From assembly GCA_963920705.1 (NCBI GenBank), contig OY987230.1:10069320-10133319 (forward strand): a DNA stretch of 64,000 nt, in the 5' to 3' direction. Below the pieces are notes generated by a model. The model did no database searches and was not told where the DNA came from. It saw only the letters and a program-made list of their open reading frames with translations. Source of the stretch: Odiellus spinosus. Taxonomy: Eukaryota; Arthropoda; Arachnida; Opiliones; Phalangiidae. The position numbers and the translations under genes were made by a program. Positions 58,556-64,000 of the stretch are shown one piece after another; the stretch's first letter is position 1, and each line of letters starts with the position of its first letter.

Positions 58556-61500
58556 GGGTATTGGTCCTTGATATTTTTTAAGTAAACATTAACCTTACCT
58601 CATTTTAAAATTAGTGGAATTGAGAAGCTGCAAGTAAGGGTAGAAGTTAAACCAGGAATTCTTATGTACCCATTGTAGGATGATATTACAAAAAGGGGCA
58701 GGCACTTTTGTATTACCAGTTGATGTGATGAAACCGTTAACATGTTTCCTTGATTAGTTTCTAGCATCAAAAACTAAGCGGTGTTAATTACTTTGCCTTG
58801 GTGTGGTTTTTAGATTGTGAGGAAAAATATAGGTGTTATTGCTCTAGTAACTATTTATTCTTAAATGAAAGAATATGTCTAAAAACTTAATTACTAATAA
58901 TTAGCGAAAACATATACTCATTATTTTTCGTAAAGTCTTGGCCACTACGCGCCTTTATATTTCGAAATTAGAGGACTCTGGAAAGGAAAGACACCATAAC
59001 CGGAACTTTATTAATGATCAACATCACAAAATGACGTTTCAGAATGTTTACAAGCCACTCCCATAATTCAAAAGTTGAACTCTGCCACCCCATAACCCTT
59101 AAGAAATTCCAGTATAACATCTATCTTTTCTTGGTAGCAGGAATACCAACATAAATAATAGACCCCTTGCGTTATAAAAAGGGGGTAGGCAACATACTGA
59201 ATCAGTCCTGCAAAAGGCAATGAAACGTCGCTGTGTTTGCGCATGAGCTTATGTGCAGTGACTGCGACCTATCATCCCCCTTTGCAGGTCTAGTTCAGTG
59301 GGTTGTCTACCAATTTTCTAATGCAAGAGGTCTTTATACAGAAGGACTAGAAGGGATATACTTGCATTGATTTATGCTTCGCCTAAACCTAAGCAATGAG
59401 ACCATTTGGCTATCACGCCAAAGGTATCAAGTGCCGGAAATGGGAATATACCCAGTTTGACCTGCGGCCAGGATTCCTTCTAGTCCTTCTCTTTATTGTC
59501 TATGATAGCAACAAATTCTGTTTAAAAATAGTAGCCCTTGTTCTGGAATGTTTTTCGTAGCAATTATTTTATCAAAATTCTTTTAAAACTTATTGGTTTT
59601 GAAATATTATCCAAAAATTTCCACCTTTAAATTATTTTTTCTTCTTTTAGAAAGAGTCGTAAACCAAAAACGTAATACAACCAAGTGTTAATCGGTAAAT
59701 GGTTGTTTCTTGATAAGCGGGTTTCAACCAGTGAACAATATTTACGTTTTTGTGCAACAAGTTAAATAAAAAAAAACACATGCGGTGCCTCCGAATAAAA
59801 AATAGTTCCCTTCTTACGCCAGATAAACATCTCTAGACGGTTTAAAAAAAAACTTTTAGAAACGATGAGTTTAAATAAATGAAAAGAAAAAGTATACAAT
59901 AAATAATAGACACTTTTGAATGTGTATTTTAATAACCAAATACCACTGTAATGCAACAAAAAAGACAAATTTTACTGAGGTGGATGTTTTTCGATTGTTA
60001 ACCAAAAAAAAATTGTGTATTTATTGAAAAATTAATTTGAAATTAAGCTCCACGGGTAAAATCTATGATTTGAGCAAACTGTGTTTAGGGGATAAAAAGA
60101 CTCGGATATGAGCTACATTTAGGTTTCCCTCTAATTTAACTTCTGTTAACAAAGTGTGTGGTTAATTATCCAAAAAAAAAAAAAAAAACCCGTACAAACT
60201 ACACTAGGGGGCTTTATGCGATAGTGCGATAGGTGCAACATTGATGGCCAATAAATTGGCTGTGCGGTTAAATCTAGGTTAAATGTTTAGAATTATCAAA
60301 TATATTTGTTCCCTCGTTAAAATAAACCGTAACACACCTTAAAAAAACTGCAGTTTTTTTTTTTCGTGACAGTAGGAAGGTGTTTCTTTGCTTTTCATTT
60401 TTAATTTTTTTCTACTTTAAATGAATTCCACTCCCTCAGTACGAGTGATTTATCATGAAATATGAAATCGTTAGAAAAAAAACTGAGGTGATTGAATCAT
60501 TTCTGATTTAGCCGTTAATTGGCTAACACTTTATTGTACAGATGAAAAAAACAAAAGAAAAAAAAAACTGCATGATCAGAATATAAAATTAATGAAAAAA
60601 CAGTTTTATAATAATTATCATAGTTTATATAACTGTAAATCTAGGATTTAAAAAAAAGAACCGTTTGGTGCCACTTTGTAAATAGACTTGGCATTAGGAT
60701 TTTTTTTAATTTATTCCCTTATTCTACCCCCCTTTTAATATTGAGGCATACTCGATAAACTGTATATTTTTGGTCAGTCAGTAAAAATAAAAAGTAATAA
60801 GAAATATCTACATGTTCACTATAAATATTTATGGGTTAAACATTTCAAGAATATGATAATACACTATTAATGTGAGTTAGCTGAAAATATTTTTGACAAG
60901 CAATTTGGTCAAGGGAGGAGCCCAACAACTTTCACTAATTTCTTCACTCGATGACGTAGGCCACAGAGAGATTTAACAGAATTCCTAGTTCAATTCTTAC
61001 TATAATAATCATCCCAAAAATTTCATATTTCTATCTGTAACAATGTCCGTCACTAACGCTAATAGATGGCGCTCTTGTTTGCACTAAGTATTAAATAATT
61101 ATTAAAGTAAAAGCATAAGTTTATAACTTATCTTCTATAAGTAATGATAATTGGAATAACTTCAAGATGGCGCTACTGTTTGGAATGCAAACATAGAAAA
61201 AGTATGATAATTGAGAAATTAATCACTTAAATTCTTTATAGAAGAGAATTGTGCTTTAATTTGTATACCACTAGGTAAAAATAACTAATACAAAGCTGTA
61301 ATTCAAACATAAAAAGTTTTTTTTTGACGGGTTATTGCTAGTTACCTATCATATTTTTGACCGTATCTTTATGAGATGGCAAAATATACAATCCTAGGAG
61401 ACCTGTGTATAATTGAGGAAGATTGGCACCAACGGAAAAATAGTTTTCTAAGAAAATTATATTGGTGTTTTGCTCTTTTCTATGTTTGGTTATAGACAAC

Positions 61501-61969
61501 TTATGGCGAATTCCATCGAGTGCTCTCGAGCCAGAAAAATCCCTCCGAGCAAGATTTATATTCCACTGGGCGAGTTATGTTTGTGCATTGTTGATCAACT
61601 TTTTTATGTTTCTCAGTACTTCCAGGAAAAAACTATTTTTGCTTTGTATGTTTCGAGGTTTTTTTTACCGCACAAAGCTTTACAACTTTAAATATTAAGC
61701 TTTATGGCTTTATTAAATTGAAGTTGTTTTATTTGCAGTGTGTTTCGTATGTTTCAAATATTGGCGGCAAGTTCATGAATCACTTCATTGGACACGCCAT
61801 CTGCTGGCCTAGGATTCAACTGTGTCCACGTCGTCTAGTCGCGAAGAAAACGAGCAGCTGTCAACAATTGCTTATAATTAGGTAAGCTTTAATATTGTTT
61901 ATTTTTTTAATTATCCTTGTCTAATTACTTGAAGAGTCATTGTCAATTATTACATAGGTTTTAAAATAT
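57083..61969. other. 3' flank of WAC and intergenic region
   Basis: No gene was recognised in 4.9 kb. It contains the WAC 3' UTR, poly(A) tracts near 57151, 58520-58553 and 60174-60188, and a small foldback at 59340-59490. Direct repeats of AGATGGCGCT and CTGTTTG lie near 61065 and 61167. Open frames around 61462-61698 follow a plausible acceptor and look coding-like, but are unidentified. The stretch 61742-61880, ending at a good donor (GTAAGC), could be a non-coding first exon of UBA5; this is only a guess. Confidence 0.4.
59340..59490. repeat. Small foldback
   Basis: AGAAGGACTAGAAGG at 59340-59354 is matched by its exact inverse CCTTCTAGTCCTTCT at 59476-59490, enclosing a 151-bp unit. Confidence 0.5.
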
Positions 61970-61972
61970 TTC

Positions 61973-62070
61973 AGTTAAATTCAAGTTTTTTATACATTTT
62001 CCTTTCAGTTAAATTCAAGTTTTTTATACATTTTCCTTTCAGTTAAATTCAAGTTTTTTATACATTTTCC
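61973..62070. repeat. 36-bp tandem repeat, about three copies
   Basis: Units containing CAGTTAAATTCAAGTTTT and TTATACATTTTCCTTT follow each other three times with almost no change, ending just before the LINE fragment. Confidence 0.85.
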
Positions 62071-62099
62071 CCCTACTATCTCTGTGGGAAAAATATACG

Positions 62100-63280
62100 T
62101 CGGGTAAATGAATGCAGGGACCTAGGGGTACAAATCTCACATGACCTAAAGTTCCACAATCACGTTAAAATTACATGTGGTCGGGCCAATGGTCTTCTAG
62201 CCATCATTAAGGGTAGCTTTCCGGGTATTCAGCCCCAACTTCTCAGTAGACTCTTTAATTGCTACGTATCCCACCTTCCCTTAAATCACTTCCTCGTACT
62301 GACAGATTTAAAAGACTGAATTGGGTCCCCCTCTCCCTGAGACGCTCCTACTTTGATTTAGTCAGTCTTTTTAAACTCTTAAGTTCTCCCGATCAAACTT
62401 ATTTTTCCAACCCACCTAAGGTCTCAGTCACTCGTGGTCATTCCCGTAAGCTCTTCCTCAAATCATCAAACAAAAACCCCATGAAATTTTCCTTTTTTCG
62501 GAGAGTCATCCCCTTATGGAATGCTCTTCCTGAAGATGTTGTCACAGTCAGGTCCTGCACTCAATTTAAATCTAAGCTTCGTGCCCATTTCAAAATTTGA
62601 ACTAACTGACTCTACTCTAAATTTAAAATCCATACCTAATACTTTAAATTGAGTGCTCTAAACCATTAATTAAGTGTTTAAACTCAATGGTTCCCTACTT
62701 GGGCAGGACTGGTTGTTCCCAATTTTATGTTACCTACTATTAGTTTGTCATTCTTAATTCTAAATCTCAAATGTCATATTTAAGTTCTGGTTTCCCGATT
62801 ATTTATTATTTATAACTTAAAAATAACAAACCTAATATTCCCCATGGTTAATTTTTTTATCCCCAATATCATTTAAATTTAATATTCCTAAATTTCACTT
62901 AATTACAATTCCCAAACTTAACTTAATCTATACGTATTCACAATGTAACTTTAATTTTGCATTCCATAATTTAACTATTTCTACTAAAAACCCAATTGCT
63001 CGAAAAGTCACTATGTACTCAATTTTATCTTTAACATAAGGTTCCAAAAAACTAACTTAAAAATGTAAATTGTTCATTCCTAGCTTCTAAATTGTGATTT
63101 TTCTAGTTCCTTAACTTGACTACCTAACTTCCTTATGTTATCTTTTTTTTTTTTAAATTTTTTAGTGTAATATTTCTTGTGTAATTATTTATCTTTCACT
63201 AATTCTGGAGCTGTAAGGCTATAGCTATACTAGCCCTAGCTCGTCAATAAATGGAGAAAAAAAAAAAAAAAAAAAAAAAT
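62100..63280 (+). mobile_element. 5'-truncated CR1/jockey-like LINE with poly(A) tail
   Basis: From about 62107 a frame reads CRDLGVQISHDLKFHNHVK, then RANGLLAIIKGSF and LLSRLFNCYV, the region after the reverse-transcriptase palm in non-LTR retrotransposons. At about 62260-62275 the frame changes and internal residues are lost. The second frame, to 62600, has RLNWVPLSLRRSYFDLVSLF and FFRRVIPLWNALPEDVV, typical of the ORF2 C-terminus. A long 3' UTR ends with AATAAA near 63246 and an A tract of more than 20 at 63255-63279. The copy lacks everything upstream and is frameshifted, so it is dead. Confidence 0.75.
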
Positions 63281-63437
63281 TATGCCATAGCTTGTTTTAA
63301 AGTTTAGCTAAATACAGGTTTCTGCATTCATTCTAATTTTCCTTTTACATTCTTCGTTCACGGCATGGGTTAAAAAATGGTAGAGTAGTATCGCATACGA
63401 ATTGAATTGCATTTCTTTTTGTTTGAAGAATTTCAAA

Positions 63438-64000
63438 ATGTCATCAGATTTAATTCACTTGTTACAAGAGCAAGTAAAAGCCTTGGAGCAAGAATTATCT
63501 TCGGTAAGAAATGATCAACCAACGAGAAGTAAAATATCTCAAATGAGTGGTGAAGTCGTTGATTCCAATCCATACAGGTTAGTGAAACATCTCTAGACAA
63601 AACCATCAATGTCAAGCTTTTGCGTCATTAAGTTTAAAACTAATTTCAGTCGACTCATGGCTTTAAAACGAATGGGAATAGTTGACAACTACGAAGTGAG
63701 TTGTCTTTTTGGATACTTCATTTTAAAAATTCCGATTTAAAACTTGGTTTCTTGATGCAATTAAGAAAATTCGAGAATATACCGTAGCTGTAGTTGGAGT
63801 CGGTGGTGTTGGTTCGGTTACTGCCGAAATGCTGACCAGATGTGGAATAGGAAAAGTGAATTATTAACAAATATGATCATTTAAATGAAACTGATATTTA
63901 AAACTCTAAAATTATATTTGCAGCTCATCCTCTTTGATTATGATAAAGTAGAATTGGCCAACATGAATAGGCTCTTCTTTCAACCACACCAATCAGGATT
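63438..64000 (+). CDS. UBA5: UBA5, UFM1-activating E1 enzyme, 3' end missing
   Basis: UBA5 adenylates UFM1 and holds it as a thioester, starting the ufmylation pathway that serves ER homeostasis. Exons seen: 63438-63577, 63650-63695, 63766-63855 and 63924-64000>. The chosen ATG gives [20 protein letters not shown], a short coiled region as in human UBA5; an ATG 36 bp upstream in frame (63402) would add 12 unsupported residues. Next comes the conserved [14 protein letters not shown] followed by [11 protein letters not shown], then the nucleotide-binding core [20 protein letters not shown] (GxGxxG) and [16 protein letters not shown]. The catalytic Cys and the C-terminal UFM1/UFC1-binding motifs lie beyond the window. 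The upstream region is the LINE insertion. Confidence 0.95.

Noticed and set aside
62259..62600. An independent 113-residue gene
   Set aside because: The sequence is the C-terminal part of a LINE ORF2, continuing a frameshifted upstream part and followed by a poly(A) tail.
63402..63437. Upstream ATG for UBA5
   Set aside because: It would add 12 residues (MNCISFCLKNFK) that have no counterpart in UBA5; the ATG at 63438 aligns with the family start.

Overview
The window is nuclear DNA of an animal. It is visibly A+T-rich, its genes are split by many GT..AG introns (some about 50-80 bp, others 0.5-3.4 kb), and it carries long poly(A)/poly(T) tracts and many foldback elements. The nine genes are all metazoan, and eight can be named by homology. 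The protein sequences look invertebrate; the N-terminus of the RalGEF and the single MPP7-type MAGUK suggest an arthropod or another protostome, but this is inference and the species is not identified. I joined the exons by hand, checking GT/AG borders, reading phase and remembered family alignments. Internal junctions are mostly firm; transcription starts, UTRs and a few donors are not.

Layout. 1-2074 (+): last five exons of an NPDC1/CAB-1 membrane protein. 2075-6849: gene-free, with foldback elements and, at its end, a CRE-bearing promoter. 6850-8094 (+): intronless IER-family immediate-early gene. 8654-10357 (-): PTPA, the PP2A activator, tail-to-tail with IER. 11106-17908 (+): RalGDS/Rgl Ral guanine exchange factor, head-to-head with PTPA; a first large intron carries a hAT-like element with an 8-bp target duplication and another element nested in it. 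17909-24201: a 6.3-kb gene desert. 24202-26754 (-): MAN1B1-type ER alpha-1,2-mannosidase. 27628-28903 (+): divergent protein kinase with DFT in place of DFG. 29432-39188 (+): VPS8, CORVET subunit, 23 exons. 42462-46178 (-): MPP7-type MAGUK. 46938-57082 (+): WAC, head-to-head with MPP7; one intron holds a minisatellite of 22 identical 29-bp units. 57083-63437: repeats and a 5'-truncated LINE. 63438-64000 (+): first four exons of UBA5, cut by the window end.

The genes are not a pathway in the bacterial sense. They share housekeeping themes: secretion and endosomes (NPDC1, MAN1B1, VPS8), signalling (IER, PTPA, RalGEF, kinase), polarity scaffolding (MPP7), histone-ubiquitination and autophagy adaptor work (WAC), and UFM1 activation (UBA5). 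The most striking feature is gene order. From memory, NPDC1, IER5L, PTPA, RALGDS and MAN1B1 all lie on human 9q34, and MPP7 and WAC are neighbours on human 10p12. The window therefore seems to keep pieces of very old animal linkage.
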